Source: Gemmatimonadaceae bacterium
GTDB lineage: Bacteria; Gemmatimonadota; Gemmatimonadetes; Gemmatimonadales; Gemmatimonadaceae
Assembly: GCA_020851455.1 (NCBI GenBank)
Contig: JADZCT010000047.1
Coordinates: forward strand, 186,001-250,000
Direction of reading: 5' to 3'
Length of the DNA stretch: 64,000 nucleotides
The notes beneath the pieces are model-generated. The model did no database searches and was not told the DNA's origin. It saw only the letters and a list, made by a program, of their open reading frames with translations. A program made the translations under genes and the position numbers. Shown here one piece after another: positions 18,418 to 26,272 of this stretch. How positions within the stretch are numbered: position 1 is the first letter of the stretch; each line of letters starts with the position of its first letter.

Positions 18418-19457
18418 CGGCTGAACTGGCCGAGGAACCGGACGTCGGAGTCGTAGAGAATCCGTATATCCGGAATGCCATGCCGGGCGAGCGCCGTCCG
18501 GCCGGGACCCATCCCAAACGCCCAGCCGGTGTACCGCTCGCTGTCCACCCCTGCCGATTCGAGGACGGCGGGATGCACGAGCCCGCTGCCAAGGATCTCG
18601 ATCCACCCCGTCTGCTTGCACACGCCGCATCCCGACCCGTTGCAGACGCCGCACACGACGTCCATTTCGGCGCTCGGTTCGGTGAAGGGGAAGTACGATG
18701 GGCGGAAGCGTGTCTTCGCCGCGCCGAAGAAGCGCCGCGCAAAATGATTCAGCGTCGCCTTGAGATCCGCGAAGCCGATCCCTTCGTCCACGACGAGGCC
18801 TTCGACCTGGGTGAAGGCGGGCGCGTGCGACGCGTCGAACGGATCGCGCCGGTGCACGTTGCCGGGGATGAGCACCCGTATGGGCGGAGGGTACGCCTGG
18901 AGCGTCCGCACCTGCACGGGCGACGTATGCGTGCGAAGGAGCACGTCGTCGCTCACGTACAGCGTGTCGTGCAGATCCATCGCCGGGTGGTCGGCCGGGA
19001 AGTTCAGCGCGCCGAAGTTGTACCACGGGCTCTCGGTCTCCGGCCCCAGCGCTATGGTGAAGCCCAGTTCCCGGAAGATGGCAATCATCTCGTCGAGGAC
19101 CTGCGACACCGGGTGCACGACGCCGGCCCACGAATGTCTGGCAGGCATCGTCGGATCGGCGAGCGCGCCGCCTTCACGCGCTGGGGCCAGAGTCTGCTGG
19201 CGCTCGGCGAGTGCGTCCTCGACGCGCACGCGCACCTCGTTGAAGGCGCGTCCAGCCGCTGCCCGGTCGCCACGGTCGAGTTCACCGAGTCTGGCCGACA
19301 GCGTTCGCAGCCATCCGTGCGCGCGGCCAAGGTGCTTCGCGCGAACCGCTTCCAGTGCGTCAACGGAATCGGCGCCCGCAATGGCAGGCATCGCCTCCGC
19401 CTCGAAGGCGGAGACGAGTGCCTGGTAGTCCCCGATCGTCAGCGTGGCGCCGGACAT
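18414..19457 (-). CDS. pheS: Phenylalanyl-tRNA synthetase alpha subunit
   Basis: 347 residues. An N-terminal coiled coil (to about residue 90) is followed by the class II catalytic core with FPADHPAMDLHDTLY (motif 2 region), RTHTSPVQVRTLQ, NVHRRD and motif 3 GWAFGMGPGRTAL. A cysteine-rich insert CGVCNGSGCGVCKQTGW lies in the usual place and may bind metal. The gene ends 7 nt before rplT... read in transcription order it follows rplT directly and is coupled to pheT. Confidence 0.97.
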   Translation of the reverse strand: MSGATLTIGDYQALVSAFEAEAMPAIAGADSVDALEAVRAKHLGRAHGWLRTLSARLGELDRGDRAAAGRAFNEVRVRVEDALAERQQTLAPAREGGALADPTMPARHSWAGVVHPVSQVLDEMIAIFRELGFTIALGPETESPWYNFGALNFPADHPAMDLHDTLYVSDDVLLRTHTSPVQVRTLQAYPPPIRVLIPGNVHRRDPFDASHAPAFTQVEGLVVDEGIGFADLKATLNHFARRFFGAAKTRFRPSYFPFTEPSAEMDVVCGVCNGSGCGVCKQTGWIEILGSGLVHPAVLESAGVDSERYTGWAFGMGPGRTALARHGIPDIRILYDSDVRFLGQFSR

Positions 19458-19464
19458 GGCGGCC

Positions 19465-19827
19465 CTACGCCGCCGCGAGCGCCTTCTTGGCCTGCTCGGC
19501 GAGCGCCGCGAACGCCATCGGATCGGTCACCGCGAGGTCAGCGAGGATCTTGCGGTCAACCTCGACTCCAGCCTTCTTGAGACCATTGATCAGCGCGTTG
19601 TAGCTGAGTTCGTTCTGGTGCGCCGCCGCGTTGATACGAATGATCCAGAGGCGCCGGAACTCGCGCTTTTTGTTCTTCCGGTCGCGGTATGCGTACACCC
19701 AGCCACGCTCGACGGTCTCCTTGGCGGGACCCCAGAGCTTGCTCCTGCCGCCGAATGCGCCACGGGCGGCCTTCATTACCTGCTTCTTGCGCTTGTGCTT
19801 TGCGACGTTCGACTTGACGCGTGGCAT
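19465..19827 (-). CDS. rplT: 50S ribosomal protein L20
   Basis: 120 residues beginning [20 protein letters not shown], with [11 protein letters not shown] and [12 protein letters not shown], the canonical L20 pattern. L20 is needed for early 50S assembly and in many bacteria represses its own operon by binding the leader mRNA. It lies between rpmI (12 nt upstream) and pheS (7 nt downstream), the classic infC-rpmI-rplT-pheST order. Confidence 0.98.
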   Translation of the reverse strand: MPRVKSNVAKHKRKKQVMKAARGAFGGRSKLWGPAKETVERGWVYAYRDRKNKKREFRRLWIIRINAAAHQNELSYNALINGLKKAGVEVDRKILADLAVTDPMAFAALAEQAKKALAAA

Positions 19828-19839
19828 GTTAGGTCTCCG

Positions 19840-20037
19840 TTATGCCTGCAGGAGGCGCTTCAGGTGCTTCGCCTCGCCAACCGTTGTGACGTAGTCCGCC
19901 CGGCGGAGGCGGCGCTTCCGCTTGGCGTCCTTCTTCGTGAGGATGTGGCTCTTGTACGCTCGCAGGCGGCGAACCTTGCCCTTCCCCGTCACGGAGAAGC
20001 GCTTCTTCGCCCCCTTGTGGGTCTTCATCTTCGGCAT
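19840..20037 (-). CDS. rpmI: 50S ribosomal protein L35
   Basis: 65 residues, very basic, starting [18 protein letters not shown] with the usual [18 protein letters not shown] run. Follows infC after a 78 nt gap that contains a small inverted repeat. Confidence 0.98.
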   Translation of the reverse strand: MPKMKTHKGAKKRFSVTGKGKVRRLRAYKSHILTKKDAKRKRRLRRADYVTTVGEAKHLKRLLQA

Positions 20038-20078
20038 TTGTGGGCCTCGTTATCGGGCAACGGACTGCAACTCGCGGC

Positions 20079-20097
20079 CGGCGCTCGTCCGGCGCCG
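20079..20097 (-). promoter_or_regulatory. Small hairpin between infC and rpmI
   Basis: Six-base-pair G+C stem (20079-20084 with 20092-20097) and 7-nt loop, just after the infC stop. There is no U tract, so it is not a terminator; it could be part of an L20 autoregulatory site, but that is a guess. Confidence 0.25.
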
Positions 20098-20115
20098 CTG
20101 CTGCCCGCCTCCCGT

Positions 20116-20634
20116 CTACTTCGGTGTGAGTATCATCGTCAGGGCCTTCCCTTCCAGCCTGGCATCCGTCTCGATCTTCGCAACGTCGGTGAGCGACGCC
20201 GCTACGCGATCCACCACGGCCTTGCCGAGCTCCGGATGCGCGATCTGTCGGCCGCGGAACATCAACGTCACCTTCACCTTGTTTCCGTCGGAGAGGAATC
20301 GGCGCGCGTGGCGCGTCTTCGTCTCGAAGTCGTGTTCTTCGATCCCGGGCCGGTACTTCACTTCCTTGATCTGGATCACGTGCTGCTTCTTCTTCGCAAG
20401 GCGCGCCTGCTTGGCCATTTCAAACTTGTACTTCCCGTAGTCCATGATCCGGACCACCGGCGGCCTCGCCATCGGGGCGACTTCGACCAGGTCATACCCC
20501 TGCTCGTGCGCGGCCGAGAGTGCCGCATCAACTTCCATAATTCCGAGTTGCGACCCGTCGGCGCCGATGACGCGGACCGGGCTTATGCGGATCTGCCGAT
20601 TGACGCGCGGCGGCCGCTTGGCTGTGTCCTGAAT
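20116..20634 (-). CDS. infC: Translation initiation factor IF-3, AUU start
   Basis: 172 residues when started at the ATT codon at 20634. The first ATG in frame (20538) would cut off the conserved N-terminal part RVNRQIRISPVRVIGADGSQ, which is typical IF-3. From 20634 the N-terminus is complete and GGAGG lies 9 nt upstream; there is no ATG, GTG or TTG at the right place. AUU is the known start of infC in E. coli and many bacteria, where IF-3 discriminates against it and so represses its own synthesis. The C-terminal domain has DYGKYKFEMAKQ and MFRGRQIAHPELG. Confidence 0.93.
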   Translation of the reverse strand: MQDTAKRPPRVNRQIRISPVRVIGADGSQLGIMEVDAALSAAHEQGYDLVEVAPMARPPVVRIMDYGKYKFEMAKQARLAKKKQHVIQIKEVKYRPGIEEHDFETKTRHARRFLSDGNKVKVTLMFRGRQIAHPELGKAVVDRVAASLTDVAKIETDARLEGKALTMILTPK

Positions 20635-20643
20635 CTGGTAACT

Positions 20644-20648
20644 CCTCC
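20644..20648 (-). promoter_or_regulatory. Shine-Dalgarno GGAGG supporting the AUU start of infC
   Basis: GGAGG on the minus strand, 9 nt before the ATT codon; it decides the start against the internal ATG 96 nt further on. Confidence 0.8.
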
Positions 20649-20656
20649 GAATGCGG

Positions 20657-20695
20657 GAAAAAACAAATCGCGAACCCCCGGTCAGGGCCCGCGAT
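20657..20695 (-). terminator. Terminator-like hairpin in the infC leader (possible attenuator)
   Basis: On the minus strand, arm 20695-20685 pairs with arm 20677-20667 as an 11-bp stem (two G-U pairs), with a 7-nt loop, directly followed by a U-rich tract TTGTTTTTT. It ends about 10 nt before the infC Shine-Dalgarno. This is an intrinsic terminator by form. Its position, after a ~185 nt spacer and right in front of infC, fits an attenuator of the infC-rpmI-rplT operon better than the end of the upstream gene. Confidence 0.75.
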
Positions 20696-20880
20696 CATGG
20701 CGTCGCGCCGGCACACGAGCCGGGAACATGACGCTTCATTGCGGACGCCTGCAGCACAACACGCTTTCTGGGCGTGAGGCCAGAGGGTGGGACCGGCGGC
20801 GAGGCCGGGCCGCTTGCCAGCGATTTAGCCGTGAAAACTACGCGCCTTGCCGCGTTGCTGCAAGCCTCCCCGATGCCGGC

Positions 20881-21780
20881 TCAGGCTTGGTCGAGCCCGT
20901 ATGCCTTGCCGTCGTGCCGCGCGTACCCCCAGGCGTTCACGGCGTCGTGCTCGAAGATGAGCAACCATCGCTCCGCGGCTGCGGCCGCAAGCAGCGACCG
21001 CTTGGACTCGAGGGTCACGAGCGGCTCGACGTCGTACCCCATGATCCACGGGAGCGGCAGGTGCGCGGCCGTGGGGCACACGTCGCCAAGGAAACACGCC
21101 ACCTCCGCCCCGCCGCCGTCTATGAGGATGCTCTGGTGGAACGGCGTGTGGCCCGGCGTCAGCCGTGAGCTGATCCCGGGGATGATCTCGCGGTCGCCCT
21201 CGATGAAATCGAACCTGCCCGCCGCGATCACGGGATCCCAGTTCCTGCCGAAATAGCTGGCGGCGGTGCGCTCGTTGGTGTTCGTGGCCCAGGCGTGTTC
21301 GCCGCGCTGCACCACGTAGCGCGCGTTGGGAAAGCTCGGCAGCACCGCGCCTGCGGCGTCCATGTACGTATTCCCGCCGGCGTGATCGAAATGCAGGTGC
21401 GTGTTGATCACCAGACGCACGTCCTCTACGGCGAAGCCGGCAGCGCGAATCCCGGCCTCGAGCGCCGTCCGTCGGACCTGGTCGGCGCCCCCGGACGGCG
21501 CTGCGTTCTCGATCCCGTAGATGTCCATGAACTTCGCGTCTTCCTTGTTGCCAGCGCCCGTGTCAATGAGTACGAGGCCTTCGTCGTGCTCCACGAGCAG
21601 GCACCGCATGCCCAGCGGAATCCGGTTGCGGTCATCGGCGGGGATGCGCCGCTGCCACAGCGGCTTCGGGACGACGCCAAACATCGCGCCGCCATCGAGC
21701 TTCTGCCCGCCTGCCTGCACCGCATGCACGCGGAAGCGCCCGACCTGGCGGGTTTGGACGAGAGGGGTGGGAGCGGCCAT
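20881..21780 (-). CDS. Metallo-beta-lactamase fold hydrolase
   Basis: About 299 residues from the ATG at 21780 (MAAPTPLVQTRQVGRFRV). The zinc motif THLHFDHAGG is intact, and further metal ligands are likely in LTPGHTPFHQ, FLGDVCPT and the late FEHD. The RCLLVEHDEGLVLIDTGAG opening is typical of the quorum-quenching lactonase/glyoxalase II-like branch. The substrate cannot be told. No signal peptide. It lies 23 nt downstream of the exonuclease gene. An in-frame start at 21831 would overlap that gene and is less likely. Confidence 0.88.
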   Translation of the reverse strand: MAAPTPLVQTRQVGRFRVHAVQAGGQKLDGGAMFGVVPKPLWQRRIPADDRNRIPLGMRCLLVEHDEGLVLIDTGAGNKEDAKFMDIYGIENAAPSGGADQVRRTALEAGIRAAGFAVEDVRLVINTHLHFDHAGGNTYMDAAGAVLPSFPNARYVVQRGEHAWATNTNERTAASYFGRNWDPVIAAGRFDFIEGDREIIPGISSRLTPGHTPFHQSILIDGGGAEVACFLGDVCPTAAHLPLPWIMGYDVEPLVTLESKRSLLAAAAAERWLLIFEHDAVNAWGYARHDGKAYGLDQA

Positions 21781-21803
21781 GCCAGGGAATATGGTGAACT
21801 GCG

Positions 21804-22484
21804 CTACGCGCCAGGGCGTCCGTCCGTCCACGACGGGAGCGCACGCCGTGCGCGTGGCGACCTGCTGCTCCCCGGCCGCAGCAGGTCGCCGAGCGAGCGG
21901 GTACCCGCGCTCGCGGCGTCACCGAGCAGGCACACGAGCGCTTCCGCGGTTGCGCGGGCATCGCCCATCGCGCGGTGACGGTTGTCAACGACGATCCCGT
22001 AGTGCGCGCATACTGCGTCGAGATTGCGCCGCGGAAGGTGCCGCAAGAAGCGCCGTGCCAGCTGCACAGTGCACACGCGCGTAACTGCCAGGCGCCCGAT
22101 CCCCGGCTGCACCATGCGCAGGTACTCGGCGTCGAGAAACGACCAGTCGAACGCGGCATTGTGGGCGACGAACACACGCCCTGCCAGGTGCGCGGCAAGT
22201 TCCTCGGCGATCGCCTCGAACGGCGGCGCGTCGTACACCATCGCGTCGCTGATTCCCGTGAGCCGAGTGATCCAGTGCGGCACCGGACTGCGCGGATTGA
22301 CCAGCGACTCGAAGAGCGGCGTCGCAACGCCGCGGCGCACGCCGACGGCAGCGACCTCGGTTACCCGATGGCCTTGGGCCGGGCTGGTCCCGGTCGTCTC
22401 CAGGTCCACGACGACGAACTCAACGTCATCCAGCGCGGTCTCCTCCCATGCTGCGCTTCCCTCGCTGCCTCCCGTCTCGTCCAT
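21804..22484 (-). CDS. DnaQ-like 3'-5' exonuclease (DEDDh family)
   Basis: 226 residues. Exo I motif VDLETTGTSP, Exo II FVAHNAAFDWSFLD, and Exo III with HRAMGDARATAEAL give the D-E-D-D-h set. Looks like a stand-alone Pol III epsilon-type proofreading or RNase T-like nuclease; there is no BRCT or UvrC domain. The ATG at 22484 (MDETGGSEG) is chosen; upstream codons lie in the regulatory region in front of rex. The C-terminus is Arg-rich. Divergent from rex, so the Rex operator at 22558 lies in the shared upstream region. Confidence 0.88.
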   Translation of the reverse strand: MDETGGSEGSAAWEETALDDVEFVVVDLETTGTSPAQGHRVTEVAAVGVRRGVATPLFESLVNPRSPVPHWITRLTGISDAMVYDAPPFEAIAEELAAHLAGRVFVAHNAAFDWSFLDAEYLRMVQPGIGRLAVTRVCTVQLARRFLRHLPRRNLDAVCAHYGIVVDNRHRAMGDARATAEALVCLLGDAASAGTRSLGDLLRPGSSRSPRARRALPSWTDGRPGA

Positions 22485-22557
22485 TACGGGAATCTGCACG
22501 CCTGTCCAGCCTGGGGCGGCCCGATCCGCTTCCCCCCCTCCGGGGGTCGCGCTAATC

Positions 22558-22575
22558 TTGTGAAATGATTCACAA
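22558..22575. promoter_or_regulatory. Rex operator
   Basis: TTGTGAAATGATTCACAA, two perfect 7-nt arms (TTGTGAA / TTCACAA) around four bases, matching the established Rex consensus. It ends 12 nt before the rex GTG start, so bound Rex would block rex transcription, and it is 73 nt upstream of the divergent exonuclease gene. Confidence 0.9.
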
Positions 22576-22587
22576 GCCCCGAGTCGC

Positions 22588-23211
22588 GTGAAGCACATAG
22601 CGGAATCCACGGTCCGCCGGCTCTCTCGCTATCTGCGGTTCCTCGAAGGGGAGGAGGAACTGGGCGCCGAGACGATATCGAGCGACGACCTGGCCACGCT
22701 GGGCGGCACCACCTCGGCCCAGGTTCGCAAGGATCTGTCTTTCTTCGGGTCCTTCGGCACCCGCGGGCGCGGCTATTCCGTTCCAGCGCTCGCGCGCAGG
22801 ATCAGGGAAATCCTCGGCCTGGAGCGTGAGTGGCGCGTCGTGATCGTGGGCGCTGGCAGGGTCGGCGCCGCGCTGGCGCAGTACAGGGGCTTCCGCGAAC
22901 GGCGCTTCAATGTCGTGGCCGCGTACGACGCAGATCCAGCCAGGATCGGGACGTCGCTCAACGGCATCGTCGTGCGTGACCAACGCACGCTCGACGCCGA
23001 CCTGCAGGCGCTCAATCCCGGCATCGTGCTCATCGCCGTCCCGCCGGAGGCGGCGCAGCCGATAGTGGACAGGGTGGCGCGGGCAGGCGTGCGCGGCATC
23101 CTGAACTTCGCGCCCACCGCGCTTCGCGTCCCCGACGGCGTCGTGGTGCGGTCCGTGGACATGGCCCTCGAACTCGAGATTCTCGCGTACGCCCTGACCG
23201 CTGCGAAGTGA
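22588..23211 (+). CDS. rex: Redox-sensing transcriptional repressor Rex
   Basis: 207 residues. N-terminal winged helix with SAQVRKDLSFFGSFGTRGRGYSV (recognition helix), then a Rossmann domain with VIVGAGRVGAAL that senses the NADH/NAD+ ratio, and the C-terminal swapped helix. Rex represses respiration and fermentation genes until NADH rises. The start is GTG at 22588 (MKHIAESTVRRLSRYLR). The Rex operator just upstream indicates autoregulation. It is the only plus-strand gene in a long minus-strand region and is convergent with rsmA. Confidence 0.96.
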   Translation: MKHIAESTVRRLSRYLRFLEGEEELGAETISSDDLATLGGTTSAQVRKDLSFFGSFGTRGRGYSVPALARRIREILGLEREWRVVIVGAGRVGAALAQYRGFRERRFNVVAAYDADPARIGTSLNGIVVRDQRTLDADLQALNPGIVLIAVPPEAAQPIVDRVARAGVRGILNFAPTALRVPDGVVVRSVDMALELEILAYALTAAK

Positions 23212-23227
23212 TCCTCGGCGCCGCACC

Positions 23228-24058
23228 TCATCGCTCCCATGCGCGAAGAATCCGGGCGAAGTCGGCCGGCGCCAGCACCTCCGGCCGCGCCGTCGAATCA
23301 ACCCCGGCCCGCTCCAGGATTCCCGCAGCGTCCGATGCCGCGAGGCCAAAGGCTTCGCGGACGGCACGGCAAAGCTGCTTGCGGCGAAACGAGAACAGCC
23401 GCACCACCATGGCGCGGTAGGCCGGCTCCTCAGCCGGACTGACCACCGGATCCGCGCGCGGCGTGATCCTGACCACCGCGCTCTCCACCTTCGGAGCAGG
23501 CGAAAAGGCGCCCGCCGCCACTCCGAAGAGTGTTTCGACGGCCGCGACGGCCTGGACATTCGCGCTGAGAGCGCCGTAGAAGTGCGACCCGGCGCGCGCC
23601 GAGAGCCGTTCGGCGACCTCGCGCTGCACGAGCAGCACCATCCGTGTGGCTCGCGGCGCGTCGAGGGCCTTGAAGATGATAGGCGTCGTGATGTTGTACG
23701 GGATGTTCCCGGCCAGGAGGAACGGCCCCGCCACATGCGTACCAATGTCAACGGCCAGGAAGTCGCCTTCGACGAGTTCGAAGGCCGGGCTGTGGCCGTA
23801 TCGCGCGCGGAGCGCGGAGGCGAGGTCGCGATCCACTTCCACGCCGACCACGCGGCCACCCGGCCCGACGCGGTCCAGAAGGGCCGCGGTCAGAGCGCCG
23901 CGGCCGGGGCCGACTTCAACGACCGTGTCGCCTGGCGCGGCAGCCAGCGCATCGGCGATGCGGCCGAGGATGCGCGGGTCGGTGAGGAAGTGCTGCCCGA
24001 AGCGCTTGCGGGGGCGGGGCGGTTCGCCCGGGATGCGGCGGGCGTTCTCGCGCGCCAC
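23228..24058 (-). CDS. rsmA: 16S rRNA dimethyladenosine methyltransferase KsgA/RsmA
   Basis: 276 residues. N-terminal RKRFGQHFLTDP, SAM loop VVEVGPGRGALTAAL, acidic VEVDRDL, and catalytic motif IV NIPYNITTPI. Dimethylates A1518 and A1519 in helix 45 of 16S rRNA. It is 2 nt downstream of the RsbU-type phosphatase gene, at the end of a long co-directional block. Confidence 0.96.
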   Translation of the reverse strand: MARENARRIPGEPPRPRKRFGQHFLTDPRILGRIADALAAAPGDTVVEVGPGRGALTAALLDRVGPGGRVVGVEVDRDLASALRARYGHSPAFELVEGDFLAVDIGTHVAGPFLLAGNIPYNITTPIIFKALDAPRATRMVLLVQREVAERLSARAGSHFYGALSANVQAVAAVETLFGVAAGAFSPAPKVESAVVRITPRADPVVSPAEEPAYRAMVVRLFSFRRKQLCRAVREAFGLAASDAAGILERAGVDSTARPEVLAPADFARILRAWER

Positions 24059-24060
24059 GA

Positions 24061-25356
24061 TCAGGTACGGACTACGACGATTGCCTGGTCGTCGGAAGGC
24101 GCCACCCCGCTCATGTGACCCTCGAGCAGCGCGAACACCCCATCAACGATGCGTGACGGAGCGTCTCGCCTCCGCGCCACTACGACCTCCAGCACGCGGC
24201 GTTCACCGAGCGCGCGGCCCTCGGGATCCAGCGCATCTGGAATGCCGTCGGTGAAGAGCACCAGCGTATCACCCCCTGGGTCCCACGCGCGGACCGATTC
24301 CGCTGCGGGCACGGGGGTGAGTCCCAGCGGAGGGTTCGTCGCTCCCAGCCGCACTGCCACGCCGTCAGCGCCAATCACGAACGCGTGCGGCTGGCCGGCG
24401 TTCACCCAGCGAATCTCCCCGGCGGCCGGATCGATTACCGCGTAGCAAAGAGCGAGGAACATCTCGGTCTCGCTGAGTTCGCCGGCGAGCGTCTCAAAGA
24501 GGGCGTCAACCGTGGCAGCCGCGTCGGTGCCGCGCTGCGCGTGGATCGCCATCGCGCTCATCGTAAGCGCCATGATCAGCGCGGCCTGGTAGCCGTGGCT
24601 CGAAACGTCGCCGATGAGGACGCCCACGCGCCCGCCCGACAGGCGAAACAGATGATAGAAGTCGCCGCCGACGCTGCGCGCCGGCTCCACTCTCGCTGCG
24701 CACCTGGCTTCGGGCGCCAGCGCCGCAGGCGACGGCAGCAGTCGCATCTGCAGGTTGTGCGCGAGCTGCATCTCCCGCTCGAGCTGCTCCTGCTCCACGG
24801 ATGCGCGCACCAGGCGGGTGATCTGGATGGCTGCGCCGATCTGCGACGCGATCGCCGCCACGAGCTTGAGGTCGCCGGCGGAGAACCCCTCGGCGCCGCG
24901 AGGCGCCGAGAGCGTCACCACGCCAAGCCCCACCGGGCCGCCTGGCGTCGTCCACGTTATCGGGCTGGCAAGCGCAGCGCCGCGCCGTAGCGAGGCCTCG
25001 CGCGGCGACTCCCTCTCGCCCGGCGCGTAGAGTCGCGGCACCGATTCACGAAACACGTGAGCGGCGACGGCCAGATCGTCGTCCACCCCAATCGAGTACG
25101 CATCATGCGGCGCGAGCCCGCGCGCGGCGATGGGGTCGAGCAGGCCGGCAGCCGCGTCGTACAGGTAGATGGCGCCGAGATCCGCGCCAACAACGTCGGA
25201 GATCTCGCCGAGGATCGTGCCCGCGGCGTCGTCGAGCTCCACCGTCCGGCCGAGTATCTCGCCGATCGAATAGAGAAGGTTGATCTCCTCCCAGCTGTCG
25301 GCAAGTGCCTGCGCAGCAAGGCGGATCTCGTCGCGTGCCTGCTCCATCGCGTCCAT
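24061..25356 (-). CDS. GAF domain-PP2C phosphatase (RsbU/SpoIIE type)
   Basis: 431 residues. A GAF domain covers about 20-185, with a short linker helix of heptads (QEQLEREMQLAHNLQMRLLP). The PPM/SpoIIE phosphatase domain runs to the C-terminus with metal-binding GGDFYHLF, GVLIGDVSSHG, VNAGQPHAFV and LVLFTDGIPDA. It should dephosphorylate the STAS protein encoded just upstream and so release the anti-anti-sigma factor. The ATG at 25356 is 4 nt after the RsbW-type gene stop. The signal sensed by GAF is unknown. Confidence 0.93.
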   Translation of the reverse strand: MDAMEQARDEIRLAAQALADSWEEINLLYSIGEILGRTVELDDAAGTILGEISDVVGADLGAIYLYDAAAGLLDPIAARGLAPHDAYSIGVDDDLAVAAHVFRESVPRLYAPGERESPREASLRRGAALASPITWTTPGGPVGLGVVTLSAPRGAEGFSAGDLKLVAAIASQIGAAIQITRLVRASVEQEQLEREMQLAHNLQMRLLPSPAALAPEARCAARVEPARSVGGDFYHLFRLSGGRVGVLIGDVSSHGYQAALIMALTMSAMAIHAQRGTDAAATVDALFETLAGELSETEMFLALCYAVIDPAAGEIRWVNAGQPHAFVIGADGVAVRLGATNPPLGLTPVPAAESVRAWDPGGDTLVLFTDGIPDALDPEGRALGERRVLEVVVARRRDAPSRIVDGVFALLEGHMSGVAPSDDQAIVVVRT

Positions 25357-25360
25357 CGGC

Positions 25361-25780
25361 CTACTCCCGGATGAGGACGAGCCGCACGACGTTCCCCCCG
25401 TCAGTATAGCGCTCAACCTCGTCCATCAGCTGCTGCATGAGGTAGAGGCCCCGGCCGTCCTCGCGCACCAGGTTCTCGGGCAGAGTCGCGTCGGTCGTAC
25501 ACGCGGCAAGGTCGAACCCGCCGCCCTCGTCCCGGACCGCAACCACCAGGCGTGCGTGGTCAATCTCCACCCTGACTTCGACCGACCGCGCAGGGTCGTC
25601 GAGATTGCCACGCAGGATCGCGTTCGAAAGCGCCTCGGTCAGCGCAACAGGCACGTTCAGGGCCAGGTGCCTGGGCGAGAACGCCATCGCCCGGCAGCGC
25701 TGCACCACCTGCCCGACGACCTCCTCGATGTACCGGACGTCGCTCGGGATGCGGAAGTCCAGCGATTCAGCTGTGGGCAT
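25361..25780 (-). CDS. Anti-sigma factor kinase RsbW/SpoIIAB-like
   Basis: 139 residues, a GHKL ATPase fold: the N box LTEALSNAILRGN, G1 box VRDEGGGFD, and the G2 region REDGRGLYLMQQLMDEV. The family phosphorylates a STAS partner and sequesters a sigma factor or another target. The STAS gene is 65 nt upstream and the phosphatase gene 4 nt downstream, a complete partner-switching trio. No sigma factor gene is in the window. Confidence 0.93.
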   Translation of the reverse strand: MPTAESLDFRIPSDVRYIEEVVGQVVQRCRAMAFSPRHLALNVPVALTEALSNAILRGNLDDPARSVEVRVEIDHARLVVAVRDEGGGFDLAACTTDATLPENLVREDGRGLYLMQQLMDEVERYTDGGNVVRLVLIRE

Positions 25781-25845
25781 CTACTCGCGGGCGCAAGCGC
25801 GCGCCTGCCGGTGCCAGTCTCCCCCCCAGCGGACCGGCACGCCCA

Positions 25846-26178
25846 TCAGAAGCTCTCGATCGCGTGTTCGCGGGTCTTGGATATCTGGAACAGCGTATCG
25901 AGCTTCGTCAGCTCGAACAGCGTCTGCAGCTCGTCGTGCAGGCACGCGAGGCGAAGCTCGCCCCCAACGTCCCGGATCCGCTTCGCAAGCGACACAAGGA
26001 CTCCGAGTCCGGAGCTGTCTATGTAGCCAGTGCGCTCAAAGTCAATCAGCACCTTGCGGACGCCGCCATCGAGCTCGTCCACGATCTTCTGCTTGAGCTC
26101 CTGCCGGTTCCCGACGATGAGTTGCCCCTCGACCTCGACGATGGCGATGTCGCCCTTGCGTGAGATGGTGAAGCTCAT
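25846..26178 (-). CDS. STAS domain anti-anti-sigma factor
   Basis: 110 residues covering one STAS domain. DSSGLGVLVSLAKRIRD contains the phosphorylatable serine (residues 54-57 DSSG). MSFTISRKGDIAIVEVEGQL is the usual beta-hairpin start. The ATG at 26178 is preferred over far upstream in-frame starts that lie in the gap to coaD. When dephosphorylated it should bind the adjacent RsbW-type kinase. Confidence 0.93.
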   Translation of the reverse strand: MSFTISRKGDIAIVEVEGQLIVGNRQELKQKIVDELDGGVRKVLIDFERTGYIDSSGLGVLVSLAKRIRDVGGELRLACLHDELQTLFELTKLDTLFQISKTREHAIESF

Positions 26179-26272
26179 GGCGTGCCCGGCTCCGGTGACG
26201 GTGTGGGTGAAGTTAGCAAAGATGAACCAGGCAGGCACGGCAAGGCAGGCCCCGCCAGCCCGCGCGGCCCGC

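Noticed and set aside
18418-19131. Upstream extension of the pheT frame
   Set aside because: Runs inside pheS and lacks similarity to PheT; the MNISFEWLK start overlapping the pheS stop is better.
19444-21168. Plus-strand open frame across rplT-rpmI-infC
   Set aside because: Shadow of four clear minus-strand genes.
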